DNA of 64,000 nt from a virus: IMG/VR virus record IMGVR_UViG_3300028800_000060, positions 62,001 to 126,000 of that record; one strand, written 5' to 3'. The position numbers and the translations under genes are program-made. Shown here piece after piece: positions 7,631-16,341 of the stretch (position 1 is the first letter of the stretch; the number at the start of each line of letters is the position of its first letter). Below the pieces are notes generated by a model, which ran no database searches, was not told where the DNA came from, and worked only from the letters and a program-made list of their open reading frames with translations.

Positions 7631-9538
7631 ATGACAACTTTACCTACTGATTACCAAAATTTCATCCATCTCTCAAAATACTCCAGATGGAGAGATGATT
7701 TAAATAGAAGAGAAACCTGGCAAGAAACAATTCAAAGATATACGGATTTCTTTTCTGATTATATTTTGGAAAATCATACCCCAAAAAACCGAGTTGAGTT
7801 TTTAAAAGAATTAGAAAAAGCAAAAGAAGGTATTCTGAATTTAGATGTAGTGCCATCTATGCGTGCTTTGAAAACGGCCGGCCCGGCACTTAAGAAACAC
7901 CACACAGCCGGTTATAATTGTAGCTTTATTGTTATCGATCATCCTCATGCTTTTGATGAAATTTTATACCTTTCTTGTTGTGGATCAGGAGTTGGCTTTT
8001 CTGTTGAAAAGAAGTATGTTTCTAAATTATCAGAAATACCCGCCGAATTTTATCCTACAAGTACTGTAATTGATGTTCCTGATTCCAAAATTGGTTGGGC
8101 TACTGCATTACGGGAATTAATTTCTTTGTTATATGCGGGTAAAGTTCCTAAATGGGATATATCAAAAGTCCGTCCATATGGGTCAATTCTAAAGACATTT
8201 GGCGGAAGAGCTTCAGGTCCGGACCCTCTTGTAGATCTGTTTGAATTTACCGTAAAAACTTTCTTAAATGCTGCGGGAAGAAAATTAGAAAGTATCGAAT
8301 GCCATGATATTTGTTGCAAAATTGGTTTAATTGCTGAATCTGGTGGGACGCGCCGCGCAGCATTGATTTCACTTTCTGATATTCTAGATGGTGAAATGCG
8401 CCACGCTAAATCTGGTAATTGGTGGGATATGAACTCTCAAAGAGCATATGCCAATAATACGGCCGTTTATTATACTAAACCAGAACTTGGCATTTTTATG
8501 GAAGAATGGCTTTCTCTGTATCGTAGCAAATCTGGCGAAAGAGGAATTTTAAGTTTATGGAATCTTTCTAAAAAAGGTAATGATCGTAGGGATTGGTCAA
8601 AAGTTGCTGGCGTCAACCCTTGTGGCGAAATCCTATTACGACCAAATTCTTTCTGTAATCTTTCGGAAGTTATTGTTCGCCCGGATGATACTTTAGAAAC
8701 TTTGATGGCTAAAGTACAAATAGCCACATTTATAGGAACAATGCAGTCGTGTTTGACAAAGTTTAAATATATCCGAAAAATATGGCAAAAGAATGCTGAG
8801 GAAGAAAGATTACTTGGTGTTTCTCTAACAGGTATTATGGATAATACTCTGCTTGTCAGCACCGCAGGATCAGAAGTTTTACAGAAGTTAAAAGCTGAAG
8901 CCATTAAAGTAAACAAATATTGGGCTGATATATTTAAAATAAACCAATCGGTTGCGATCACTACAGTAAAGCCTAGTGGAAATACTTCACAGTTGGTAGA
9001 CTCATCATCTGGAATTCATCCTAGATATTCACCATATTACATTCGCACTGTACGAATGGACAATAAAGATCCACTAACTGCACTAATGATAGCTCAGGGT
9101 ATCCCAAATGAACCTTGCCACATGAAGCCGCAGAATACAACTATATTTTCTTTCCCAATTAAATCACCGGAAAAATCAGTTTTCCGTAATGATTATAATG
9201 CTTTACAACAATTAGAATTGATGAAGCGGTTTAAACAAAATTGGGCGGAGCATAATATTAGTATTACCATTTATGTCAAAGAAACAGAATGGATGGATGT
9301 GGCTTCTTGGGTTTATAATAATTTTGATATTGTTGGTGGTATAACATTTCTTCCTTTTGATGGTGGAACGTATAAGCAAGCGCCATATCAAGAAATTACG
9401 AAAGAAAAATATTATGAATATCTAAAAAAGATGCCAACAAATATTGATTGGTCAAAAATTGCTGAATATGAAAAAGATGATAGGACAACAAATTCTAGAG
9501 AATTGGCTTGTATGAGTGGAAATAGTTGTGAATTGTAA
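7631..9538 (+). CDS. nrdJ: Adenosylcobalamin-dependent (class II) ribonucleoside-triphosphate reductase
   Basis: The enzyme reduces ribonucleotides to deoxyribonucleotides using B12 radical chemistry, independent of oxygen and of a small subunit. An N-terminal Cys at about residue 97 (AGYNCSF) and NPCGE at about 329-333 supply the reducing Cys and the thiyl-radical Cys with its Asn and Glu. CNLSEV follows. The C-terminus CMSGNSCEL has the mobile Cys pair (about 627/633). The 635-residue single-chain layout fits the monomeric Lactobacillus leichmannii type. It lies downstream of thyX. No class I nrdA/B genes are in the window. Confidence 0.92.
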   Translation: MTTLPTDYQNFIHLSKYSRWRDDLNRRETWQETIQRYTDFFSDYILENHTPKNRVEFLKELEKAKEGILNLDVVPSMRALKTAGPALKKHHTAGYNCSFIVIDHPHAFDEILYLSCCGSGVGFSVEKKYVSKLSEIPAEFYPTSTVIDVPDSKIGWATALRELISLLYAGKVPKWDISKVRPYGSILKTFGGRASGPDPLVDLFEFTVKTFLNAAGRKLESIECHDICCKIGLIAESGGTRRAALISLSDILDGEMRHAKSGNWWDMNSQRAYANNTAVYYTKPELGIFMEEWLSLYRSKSGERGILSLWNLSKKGNDRRDWSKVAGVNPCGEILLRPNSFCNLSEVIVRPDDTLETLMAKVQIATFIGTMQSCLTKFKYIRKIWQKNAEEERLLGVSLTGIMDNTLLVSTAGSEVLQKLKAEAIKVNKYWADIFKINQSVAITTVKPSGNTSQLVDSSSGIHPRYSPYYIRTVRMDNKDPLTALMIAQGIPNEPCHMKPQNTTIFSFPIKSPEKSVFRNDYNALQQLELMKRFKQNWAEHNISITIYVKETEWMDVASWVYNNFDIVGGITFLPFDGGTYKQAPYQEITKEKYYEYLKKMPTNIDWSKIAEYEKDDRTTNSRELACMSGNSCEL

Positions 9539-9558
9539 TCTCACATCCCAATTTTATA

Positions 9559-9588
9559 TTGCAAACCCACATCACAATGAATTATAAT
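9559..9588 (+). promoter_or_regulatory. Host-type promoter, TTGCAA-N18-TATAAT
   Basis: The -35 box is at 9559-9564 and the -10 box at 9583-9588. The GTG at 9595 begins 6 nt after the -10 box, at the expected transcription start, so the mRNA is predicted to be leaderless. Confidence 0.7.
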
Positions 9589-9594
9589 TGATGT

Positions 9595-9774
9595 GTGACA
9601 ATTACTCAACGAGATTTACTATTACTTAAACTTTTTCAAACCATTAAAAATAATGGTGCCACATATGTAAATAGGTATGAATGTTATCGAATTGGAGAAG
9701 GATTAGTTACCGAATACCTAGATATGGATTATAAAATAACATTAATAGATATCCGTAATATTGAAGAATTATGA
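9595..9774 (+). CDS. Small leaderless 59-residue protein, unknown
   Basis: GTG-initiated frame of 59 codons (starts MTITQRDLLLLKLFQT). It has no Shine-Dalgarno sequence; the start coincides with the expected +1 of the promoter at 9559-9588. The charge and hydrophobic pattern suggests a small folded helix-beta protein. It ends 1 base before the ATG of the next gene. Support comes from promoter placement and the overlap-style packing, not homology. Confidence 0.55.
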   Translation: MTITQRDLLLLKLFQTIKNNGATYVNRYECYRIGEGLVTEYLDMDYKITLIDIRNIEEL

Positions 9775-9775
9775 T

Positions 9776-9973
9776 ATGAAACGTGCATATACAAAACAAG
9801 AAATTGGTGATTTGATCCGCGAAACCAAGCAGGAACTTTCCTCTTTCGAGCGGGGCATAAAAAATGCTCCACTCGAAACAAAGGGAGAATTAAAAGTTTG
9901 GGTAAAGAAAACGAAAACTAAATTACGGCAATTGGAAGACATATTTAAATCAGGTAAATGGAAGATAGAATAG
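9776..9973 (+). CDS. Small charged helical protein, unknown
   Basis: 65 residues, Lys/Glu-rich, likely a two-helix hairpin. ATG 9776 follows the previous stop by 1 base; an in-frame TTG at 9761 would overlap and is less likely. After its stop, bases 9974-10062 hold no gene: they contain a perfect 14-bp palindrome (ATTCAAG/CTTGAAT, 10004-10017) and the late-type box before the GIY-YIG gene. Confidence 0.6.
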   Translation: MKRAYTKQEIGDLIRETKQELSSFERGIKNAPLETKGELKVWVKKTKTKLRQLEDIFKSGKWKIE

Positions 9974-10048
9974 TTGGAGGTGTAGTACAAAGCACTTCTA
10001 AGGATTCAAGCTTGAATTAGGTGAATCTTTGGACGATGAGGAATTACC

Positions 10049-10056
10049 CATAAATA
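10049..10056 (+). promoter_or_regulatory. Late-promoter-like box CATAAATA
   Basis: One mismatch from the T4 late box TATAAATA, 6 nt before ATG 10063. It sits in the loop of a short inverted repeat (TACCC / GGGTA). Confidence 0.5.
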
Positions 10057-10062
10057 GGGGTA

Positions 10063-10506
10063 ATGACTCCTTGGATTTACCAGAATAAACCCGTTGAAAT
10101 TCCTCCTGATGGTATGGTTGGGTTTATTTATAACATCACCTGTAAATTAACAGGAAAACAATATATCGGGAAGAAATTTTGTTTTTCGAGGCGCCGCCAT
10201 AAAGTTGCGGGCAGAAAAAATAAGAAGATCATCATTAAGGATTCTGGATGGCAAGAATATTGGAGTTCTTCTGATTTCTTATTAGAAGATATTGCGAAAC
10301 TGGGAAAAGAAAATTTTACCCGAGAGATATTAGAATTTTACCCTACAAAAAAAGAAGTTTCTTTTGCGGAATTAGAAGAACAGATAAAACGTGATGTACT
10401 TAGAGCCAAATTACCCGATGGTTCTAAAGCATACTACAATAGATCTATATTGGGGAAATATTTTTGTCCTCCAGAAAATATACTTGACAATCCTGCCAAA
10501 ACTTGA
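10063..10506 (+). CDS. GIY-YIG nuclease-like protein
   Basis: The GFIYNITCKLTGKQYIGKK segment (about residues 20-38) is the GIY-YIG core with the usual spacing. It is followed by basic residues (SRRRHK), a likely catalytic Glu in FAELEEQ and a terminal YYN. At 147 residues it is compact, with no obvious DNA-binding tail, as in the Seg-like and stand-alone phage GIY-YIG proteins. It may be a free-standing homing-type or repair nuclease. No intron surrounds it. Confidence 0.75.
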   Translation: MTPWIYQNKPVEIPPDGMVGFIYNITCKLTGKQYIGKKFCFSRRRHKVAGRKNKKIIIKDSGWQEYWSSSDFLLEDIAKLGKENFTREILEFYPTKKEVSFAELEEQIKRDVLRAKLPDGSKAYYNRSILGKYFCPPENILDNPAKT

Positions 10507-10512
10507 TAGCAT
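10484..10512 (+). promoter_or_regulatory. Host-type promoter, TTGACA-N17-TAGCAT
   Basis: -35 at 10484-10489 lies inside the end of the GIY-YIG gene; -10 at 10507-10512. ATG 10519 begins 6 nt downstream, again a leaderless configuration. Confidence 0.7.
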
Positions 10513-10518
10513 CAACAT

Positions 10519-10695
10519 ATGATTACTAACATCTATTTGATTTCCTCCACACTTGCAACAATTTTGGCCACATTTACCGTCCGGTGGACTGGTAAGGGGG
10601 TTCCCTTAATTAAAATAATTTTGTTCTTACTCTCAGTACTGGGAATCATTGTGACGCTCGGCCACTTCGGCATACTACTCGTTCGTTTTCTATAA
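10519..10695 (+). CDS. Small two-helix membrane protein, leaderless
   Basis: 58 residues with two hydrophobic helices (about 5-20 and 30-56) separated by a basic turn (RWTGKG). This holin-like size and topology also fits many small phage membrane proteins. The ATG is at the predicted +1 of a consensus promoter and lacks a ribosome-binding site. Codon use is more GC-rich (GTC, CTC, GGC, ACG) than its neighbours, a possible sign of recent acquisition. Confidence 0.6.
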   Translation: MITNIYLISSTLATILATFTVRWTGKGVPLIKIILFLLSVLGIIVTLGHFGILLVRFL

Positions 10696-10697
10696 GT

Positions 10698-10727
10698 ACG
10701 ATCCCCGACGATCCCAGACGATCCTAG
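10698..10727 (+). repeat. Three tandem 10-bp repeats
   Basis: ACGATCCCCG, ACGATCCCAG and ACGATCCTAG stand head to tail directly after the small membrane-protein gene, so the copies recur once per helical turn. The rest of 10728-10795 is AT-rich, with no gene. Confidence 0.75.
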
Positions 10728-10795
10728 CTAGTCCAAAACGAAAGTGCATAATCTGCTGTCATTTTAATTAAAACGTTAAAAAAGATGCAAAACCG

Positions 10796-11509
10796 ATGAT
10801 ACTCATTATTCCCGACATTCATACAGAAATAGCGACCTACAATTATTTGATGAACAAATATAAGGATATTAAAATAAAAATATCTTTGGGTGATTGGTAT
10901 GATTCTTTCATTTTCCAATCTGGAGTCGAAGCGGGAGAAATGGCTCGTTTGCAAGCCGATTTTGTTTCTAATCCTGATAATATTTGTTTGTTTGGTAATC
11001 ATGACATGCAATATGCATTTCCTAATTGTCCAGCATTAGGATGTAGTGGATGGAGTAGTTGGAAACAAAAACCTATTGATAGGTGGATGAAAGGTCTTTG
11101 GAGTAAAGTGAAGTTGTGCCACTGGGTATATGCTGCTGATAAAACGTGGTTAATTTCGCATGCAGGTATCCATCCATATTTTTCGCATCCAATTAATGGA
11201 TTAAATGAATTAGAAACGACATTGTTGTCACAAAAAACAATTTGTAGTATCATAGATGATAATGAAATTACGGAATTTGTTTCTGTTGGAAGACGTCGGC
11301 GTGGGAATCATTTGTGTGGTGGATGTACTTGGATGGATTGGCAAGATTTTAAACCTATTGTAGGTATCAATCAAATTGTGGGTCATACGAGAGGAAATTT
11401 TATTCGTGAATATCGTATTGATGGTTCTGAAAATTATTGCATTGATACCGGACTAAATCATGTAGCTCTTTTGGATGATATCGGAAAAATTACTATCGAA
11501 AAAATATAG
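10796..11509 (+). CDS. Metallophosphoesterase, PPP-like
   Basis: Calcineurin-type phosphoesterase with the full motif series: PDIH (metal ligands, N-terminus), GDWYD, GNHD, ISHAGIH and VGHT, in the right order across 237 residues. Such enzymes use two metals to hydrolyse phosphoprotein or nucleotide phosphoesters; the substrate is unknown. The order resembles Ser/Thr protein phosphatases and Ap4A hydrolases. Confidence 0.85.
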   Translation: MILIIPDIHTEIATYNYLMNKYKDIKIKISLGDWYDSFIFQSGVEAGEMARLQADFVSNPDNICLFGNHDMQYAFPNCPALGCSGWSSWKQKPIDRWMKGLWSKVKLCHWVYAADKTWLISHAGIHPYFSHPINGLNELETTLLSQKTICSIIDDNEITEFVSVGRRRRGNHLCGGCTWMDWQDFKPIVGINQIVGHTRGNFIREYRIDGSENYCIDTGLNHVALLDDIGKITIEKI

Positions 11510-11516
11510 GATTAAT

Positions 11517-11933
11517 ATGCCCACCATAGTTTATGATAGAGTCGGACAAGAAATTGTTCCGGGTTGTTTTATTGCTTACGGTCATGCTCTTGGAAGATGT
11601 GCCGGACTTCGAATTGGTCGAGTAGAAACGGTTAATTTCAAAAAAGTCGATGAGTATGATTGGGAAAAACAGAAAAACAAGAAAGTTGAAGCTATTAGCA
11701 TCACAGTTCTGGGAATTGATGATGACTCGGAATCAAAAAAGCCTCATTTGCTTGAAAAGCGCAGTACTCTCTTTTTCCCGAGTAGAATGGTGGTTTTAAA
11801 TTCTCTTCCTGAAAAGTATGCTACGTTATATGAAACTGATTGTGTTGCATTGGGTGGAAAGCATAAGTGGGGAAAAGTGAAAACATATTATAAGAAGTGT
11901 ACGAAGTGTAATTTAAATACTGATCCTTGGTAA
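11517..11933 (+). CDS. Unrecognised 138-residue protein
   Basis: Not recognised. It is beta-rich with a C-terminal basic segment carrying a single CTKC pair. The start ATG 11517 has an AGGATTAAT ribosome-binding site overlapping the stop of the phosphoesterase gene, so they are probably coupled. Confidence 0.65.
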   Translation: MPTIVYDRVGQEIVPGCFIAYGHALGRCAGLRIGRVETVNFKKVDEYDWEKQKNKKVEAISITVLGIDDDSESKKPHLLEKRSTLFFPSRMVVLNSLPEKYATLYETDCVALGGKHKWGKVKTYYKKCTKCNLNTDPW

Positions 11934-11940
11934 TAGAATT

Positions 11941-12669
11941 ATGAAAAAATTAAGAAAACCTATTACCGTTTTCAATATAATTGACGTCTTGTGTGTGACA
12001 CTCCAAACTATTGAAGACCGTGGAAAATATGTTTCACAAAAAACATCCGATTCTACCGGGGAAGTATCTACAACAAAATTTGTGGTGAACCATCTCAAAA
12101 CTAGTGATCTCGATCTTAAAGAGTTATATTCCAAATATTTGGATAAAACTAATGAGATCCGAAAACATTTTTCTTCACCACCGATTGAACAAGATAAATT
12201 TCTAGAAACCATATACAATTTATTTTCGATAGGTATGGTTTCAGAAAAAATGATAGGATATATTGTTGCTTTACCGTCAATGTATGAGACAATGTATCAA
12301 AGAACAGCCAAATTATTAAAAATTGCGGATAAGTATGCGGCTAGTTCTTATATGGGTGAAATAGGAAAACAAGATATTTTTACTGTTAAGCTTTTAGAGG
12401 TTCTCGAATTTTCTAAAAAAGAACAAGAGGTATTTTTTCTTTATCGGGTTAGTGATATTTTAGGAAATTTAGGATTTTTCTTTTCCAAAATACCCCCAGT
12501 AAATTATCCTGGAGATCTTACGTTGCCAATTAAATTGTGGGATTGTTTTGAAATGCGAGCAACTCCCTGTAAAATAGAACCCAATAAGGAAACTGGTATT
12601 AAAGAAACACAATTTTCAAAAATAGAAATTATTGAAATTATCGGAAAAGGAACAGAGGAAATATTATAA
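11941..12669 (+). CDS. Unrecognised 242-residue helical protein
   Basis: Not recognised. Mostly helical and soluble, with no Cys cluster and no obvious catalytic motif. It sits between a phosphoesterase operon and the RNA ligase gene, whose ATG starts 2 bases after this stop, so it may belong to the RNA-repair operon. Confidence 0.65.
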   Translation: MKKLRKPITVFNIIDVLCVTLQTIEDRGKYVSQKTSDSTGEVSTTKFVVNHLKTSDLDLKELYSKYLDKTNEIRKHFSSPPIEQDKFLETIYNLFSIGMVSEKMIGYIVALPSMYETMYQRTAKLLKIADKYAASSYMGEIGKQDIFTVKLLEVLEFSKKEQEVFFLYRVSDILGNLGFFFSKIPPVNYPGDLTLPIKLWDCFEMRATPCKIEPNKETGIKETQFSKIEIIEIIGKGTEEIL

Positions 12670-12671
12670 AA

Positions 12672-13898
12672 ATGCCAGAACTTAATGTACAGAAATTTCT
12701 TCGTGAGGTTCCGGGAGGACTTATTCGGCTTCAAGAGCCTCCCTATAATTTGAAAGTTAGACCGCATCCAGAATTTGCCAATCTGGTTTCTTTTTGTTAT
12801 GACCAGATTGATTCTCCAAAAGCCGATCCGATTGTACTTGAATGCCGGGGTCTGATTCTCGATTCACAAGATAATTGGAACGTAGTTGCTTTTCCTTTTA
12901 CCAGATTTTTCAATGATGGAGAATTCCAAGCGGCAAAGATTGACTGGAATACTGCACGAGTATATGAGAAAGTTGATGGCACTCTCATAATCATGTATTG
13001 GTATGAAGGTAAGTGGCGTATTGCTACTCGTGGTAGCCCGAATGCCTCTGGTTCTGTTGGTTTTTTTCCTTGGATAGAAAATGGTAGTACTGTTCCTTTA
13101 ACATATGAACGGCTCTTTTGGCGTTCTGCGGAACATTGGCTTAAGGGACTCAGTAAGTCTGGTGAATTCGATTCTACATGCACTTATATGTGGGAATTAA
13201 CTTCACCACTAAATCGTGTAGTTTGTGATTATACGGAAATTGGTCCCGTGGGCCAATGTATTGATGGAAATAATAAGCTCGTTTGGGTAGATACTGAAAT
13301 TGATAACACTGGCTATGCCCATGATGGTTCTCGGATCACATTAATTGGTATCCGTAATAATATAACATTTAAGGAATATGACATTAAGTATTCCGATGCG
13401 CATTATAAAGCAAAATATTTTCCTCTTAGAGATTTACAAGAGGTAATCACTGCCGCTTCAAAATTAAATCCGTTACGTCAAGAGGGATTTGTGGTCGTTG
13501 ATGGTGATTACAATCGGGTCAAGATTAAATCGCCCGTTTATGTGGCATTCCATCATTTACGAGATGGAAATCCTAGAAAGCGTTTAATGGAGATCATTCA
13601 ATCTGGTGAAAAAGAAGAAATGATGGCTTATAAAATATTGGATGAGTTCCCGGCTGAAAAGAAAATGTATGAAGAGATGCTTGCGGAAGTTGAATCTTTA
13701 ATCTTGCAAACCGAACAAATATATGATAGAATTAAAGATATTGAATTGCAAAAAGACTTTGCATTAGAAGCTTTGAAATCTCCAATGCCATATGCATTAT
13801 TTGGAATGCGTAAAGGATTGAGAGATCAAAAAACTATCCGACAAATCATTCTTTCTTGCCCGACACAAAAGTTATTGGATATGCTAAAAGGAAAATAA
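12672..13898 (+). CDS. RNA ligase, T4 Rnl1-like
   Basis: ATP-dependent RNA ligase that seals 5'-phosphate and 3'-hydroxyl RNA ends. The nucleotidyl-Lys motif I is EKVDG (Lys about residue 100). A long N-terminal region precedes it, including ECRGLI, a typical pre-motif. Motif IV is EGFVVVD and motif V RVKIKSP. The 408 residues and a C-terminal helical domain resemble T4 Rnl1 (374). With the kinase/phosphatase at 17006 it would repair tRNAs cut by host anticodon nucleases. Confidence 0.85.
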   Translation: MPELNVQKFLREVPGGLIRLQEPPYNLKVRPHPEFANLVSFCYDQIDSPKADPIVLECRGLILDSQDNWNVVAFPFTRFFNDGEFQAAKIDWNTARVYEKVDGTLIIMYWYEGKWRIATRGSPNASGSVGFFPWIENGSTVPLTYERLFWRSAEHWLKGLSKSGEFDSTCTYMWELTSPLNRVVCDYTEIGPVGQCIDGNNKLVWVDTEIDNTGYAHDGSRITLIGIRNNITFKEYDIKYSDAHYKAKYFPLRDLQEVITAASKLNPLRQEGFVVVDGDYNRVKIKSPVYVAFHHLRDGNPRKRLMEIIQSGEKEEMMAYKILDEFPAEKKMYEEMLAEVESLILQTEQIYDRIKDIELQKDFALEALKSPMPYALFGMRKGLRDQKTIRQIILSCPTQKLLDMLKGK

Positions 13899-13927
13899 AT
13901 TTATGACATTACCTAATATGGAAATTC

Positions 13928-14131
13928 ATGCGACAACGGATAAATTACGAAATTAAAACTGATTGTCCCGAAGACTCTTTCGGTCTTGATATAACACAAA
14001 TCTTATGGTGTCTCGAAGATTATATTAAACAGGGACCTCGTGGTAGAATGAAAACATATGATGGTGGTTCCGATAGATCTATAAGGATTAAAAGTTTTAA
14101 TGACACTTCAAAAACAAATAAAAGACATTAA
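13928..14131 (+). CDS. Small protein, unknown
   Basis: 67 residues, basic C-terminus, no recognised motif. It overlaps the MazG-like gene by 32 bases, which is long for this genome, so the start or the frame is less certain than for its neighbours. Bases 13899-13927 hold only a 17-codon frame that I do not count as a gene. Confidence 0.45.
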   Translation: MRQRINYEIKTDCPEDSFGLDITQILWCLEDYIKQGPRGRMKTYDGGSDRSIRIKSFNDTSKTNKRH

Positions 14132-14570
14132 TAATATCCGTTCACAAATGTGGCCGAATAGTGCCATATTTAATATTAATGAATTGGATCATCTTATTGG
14201 CACTTTGATAGAGGAAACGGGTGAGTACAGACAAGCATGTCGTTCCTTTTTGGGAAGACCATTTTCTCCGGAAAAGGTGGCATCAAAAGAACACATGGTT
14301 GAAGAGTTGGGAGATATTTTAGTTCCAGTTATTGCTTTGTCCAACCAATCGGGAATTTCTTTTGAAGAGGCTTTGGAAGTTGCCTATCAAAAGCTTCGTA
14401 AACGTTTGGAAAATAAAAGAGAAAAAGAACGATTGGACCACATAGCAAAAACAGATGAAACGTCTGTTTTAAAATTTAATCCTATGGATCATCAACCTTT
14501 CAAGTATGATGTGGAGGATGAAATTAATAAACCACATCCGGAAGATTCTATACCCAAATATAATTGGTAA
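14100..14570 (+). CDS. MazG-like nucleotide pyrophosphohydrolase
   Basis: Helical all-alpha NTP pyrophosphatase fold. LIEETGEYRQA and the later HMVEELGDILVPV supply the ExxE...ExxD metal-binding set (about residues 39-43 and 70-76). These enzymes hydrolyse (d)NTPs to monophosphates, and phage MazG proteins have been proposed to tune nucleotide pools. 156 residues, single domain. It lies between two RNA ligase genes. Confidence 0.8.
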   Translation: MTLQKQIKDINNIRSQMWPNSAIFNINELDHLIGTLIEETGEYRQACRSFLGRPFSPEKVASKEHMVEELGDILVPVIALSNQSGISFEEALEVAYQKLRKRLENKREKERLDHIAKTDETSVLKFNPMDHQPFKYDVEDEINKPHPEDSIPKYNW

Positions 14571-14576
14571 GTTATA

Positions 14577-15359
14577 ATGGGAACTTTTATAAGTGATTGG
14601 GAATATCCTCAACCTGAGGTTTGTGTTTGTGGTAATCTTACAAGAGAACATTGGAGAAAACGGAATTGTCTTATGACTGAACGAATAAAATATCCAAAGA
14701 CGATGCACTTCCCATGGTCACCGAATCTCCAGAATGATGATCGTCTCATTCAAGATAACCAAATGCCTGGTAAGGTAGTTGTAATGACTGAGAAAATGGA
14801 TGGAGAAAATACAACAATGTATTATGATGGTATCCATGCTCGGTCAAGAGATTCATTGTCACACCCCTCCAGAACATTTGTCCAAGCTTTGCATGGTCAA
14901 ATTGCGCATTTGATCCCGGTAGGATTTCGAATTTGTGGAGAAAATTTATTTGCAAAACATTCTATACATTATCGCAATTTGAAATCTTATTTCCATGTAT
15001 TCTCTATTTGGGATAAAGATAACAACTGCTTTTCTTGGGATGATACCAAAATCTTTTGTGACTTGTTAGGATTGAAACCAGTACCTGAAATTTGGTGGGG
15101 TGTTTATGATGAGCAGGCAATTCACAATGCTTACCATTATTACAGTCCCGGTCACGAAGTTGAAGGATATGTTGTTCGTGTAACTAACATTTTCTCGGCC
15201 GATAAATTTGAAAATTGTGTGGCTAAATATGTACGCAAAGGGCATGTCCAAACGTCAGAACATTGGATGAATGAGGCTATGGTTAAGAATGAATTAGAGC
15301 AAGAGTTTACCTTTCCAAATCACCCCATATTACCCTTGAAGAATGCCGAGTTTGAATAG
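14577..15359 (+). CDS. Second RNA ligase, Rnl2/Rnl5-type
   Basis: Nucleotidyltransferase of the RNA ligase superfamily, different from the one at 12672. Motif I is EKMDGENT with Lys at about residue 73, motif III ICGENLFAKHS, motif IV VEGYVVRV and motif V VAKYVRKG. The layout with GEN and the compact 260-residue chain recalls the Deinococcus DraRnl/Rnl5 group and T4 Rnl2. The first about 45 residues carry a CVCG element and may be an added extension. Two ligases in one phage suggest distinct substrates. Confidence 0.8.
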   Translation: MGTFISDWEYPQPEVCVCGNLTREHWRKRNCLMTERIKYPKTMHFPWSPNLQNDDRLIQDNQMPGKVVVMTEKMDGENTTMYYDGIHARSRDSLSHPSRTFVQALHGQIAHLIPVGFRICGENLFAKHSIHYRNLKSYFHVFSIWDKDNNCFSWDDTKIFCDLLGLKPVPEIWWGVYDEQAIHNAYHYYSPGHEVEGYVVRVTNIFSADKFENCVAKYVRKGHVQTSEHWMNEAMVKNELEQEFTFPNHPILPLKNAEFE

Positions 15360-16024
15360 TGTACGAACATTTAAATATTCAAATTCCTGAACTTGCTAAA
15401 CAGGTTTCCATAGACGGACAATCTGGTCCAAGATTGTATCAAACACCTTATGGAAAAATATATCCATCTATAACAAGTTGCTTGGCTCCTCTTAAAGAAG
15501 AAATAATTGCAAACTGGCGCGCCCGCGTTGGTAATGAGGTTGCCGATAAAGAATCAAAATGGGGTAGGGACCGGGGGACCGCACTTCATTTGGCTCTTGA
15601 AGACGTCTTAAAAAATAAACCACTAAAGGGACATCCACTCTTAATTAGGATGCTCGTTGATGAATTAATGCCTTATCTAAGAAAGATAGGAAGGATTCAT
15701 TGTCAAGAAACTCCTTTATATTCAGATTATTTCGAAATTGGAGGTAGATGTGATTGCATCGGAGAGTATGCTGGAAAATTATCGGTAATTGACTTTAAGG
15801 GATCTAATAGAACTAAAAAACGTGAATGGATTATAGATTACTTTATGCAGTGTGCGTTTTACGCATACGCATACTGGGAACGCACTGGGGAACGCATAGA
15901 ACAGTCTGTTATTTTGGTCGCTAACGAACAAGGCCAGGCTTCAGAATTCATTGAGAAGCCATGGGACTGGTGGAAAGAACTGAAAGAAGTACGCGAATCA
16001 TATAGAACGAGGTACGATATATGA
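15359..16024 (+). CDS. PD-(D/E)XK exonuclease, RecB/Cas4-like
   Basis: Residues in order: GTALHLALE (helix with the conserved His), GGRCDCIGEYAGKLSVIDFK (the D...DxK catalytic core, with IDFK as the ExK/DxK strand) and YFMQCAFYAYAY (the QxxxY motif of RecB-type nucleases). This pattern marks a DNA exonuclease of the RecB/MGME1-like group. GTG 15359 overlaps the ligase stop by one base. Likely role: end processing in recombination or host DNA degradation. Confidence 0.75.
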   Translation: MYEHLNIQIPELAKQVSIDGQSGPRLYQTPYGKIYPSITSCLAPLKEEIIANWRARVGNEVADKESKWGRDRGTALHLALEDVLKNKPLKGHPLLIRMLVDELMPYLRKIGRIHCQETPLYSDYFEIGGRCDCIGEYAGKLSVIDFKGSNRTKKREWIIDYFMQCAFYAYAYWERTGERIEQSVILVANEQGQASEFIEKPWDWWKELKEVRESYRTRYDI

Positions 16025-16341
16025 ATAAATATGGTATTAAATGTAATGTATGCGGTTCAGAAGGAGAAGATGTTGGTGTGTATCAAGTTCCTTTTCCTAT
16101 CCCCTATAGTGATGCCTATTGTGAAGAGTGTTGCAAAAAGGGACGTGAAAGTGTTTCCTCTATTTTAGGTTTACTACATTGGGAAGAAGTAGCTAAAAAG
16201 TGTGGTATTGAAGATTTTCAACGTATTACTGGCCGTAGTGAATTTCTCACCGGTTATATGGATGGATTTGAAATTCCCATGGTTCAATTGGTTAAGATTT
16301 ACAAAATGGTAAGAGCATTCAAGGATGAAGAGGTACTATAA
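16021..16341 (+). CDS. Zinc-ribbon-like protein, unknown
   Basis: 106 residues. An N-terminal CNVCG pair and a CEECC pair (about residues 8-11 and 37-41) make a plausible zinc site. The C-terminus is helical. ATG 16021 overlaps the nuclease stop (ATGA), so it is translated with it and may be a partner, but no function is known to me. Confidence 0.65.
   Translation: MNKYGIKCNVCGSEGEDVGVYQVPFPIPYSDAYCEECCKKGRESVSSILGLLHWEEVAKKCGIEDFQRITGRSEFLTGYMDGFEIPMVQLVKIYKMVRAFKDEEVL

Noticed and set aside
13903-13956. 17-codon frame before the gene at 13928
   Set aside because: Too short, overlaps the next start and has no ribosome-binding site.
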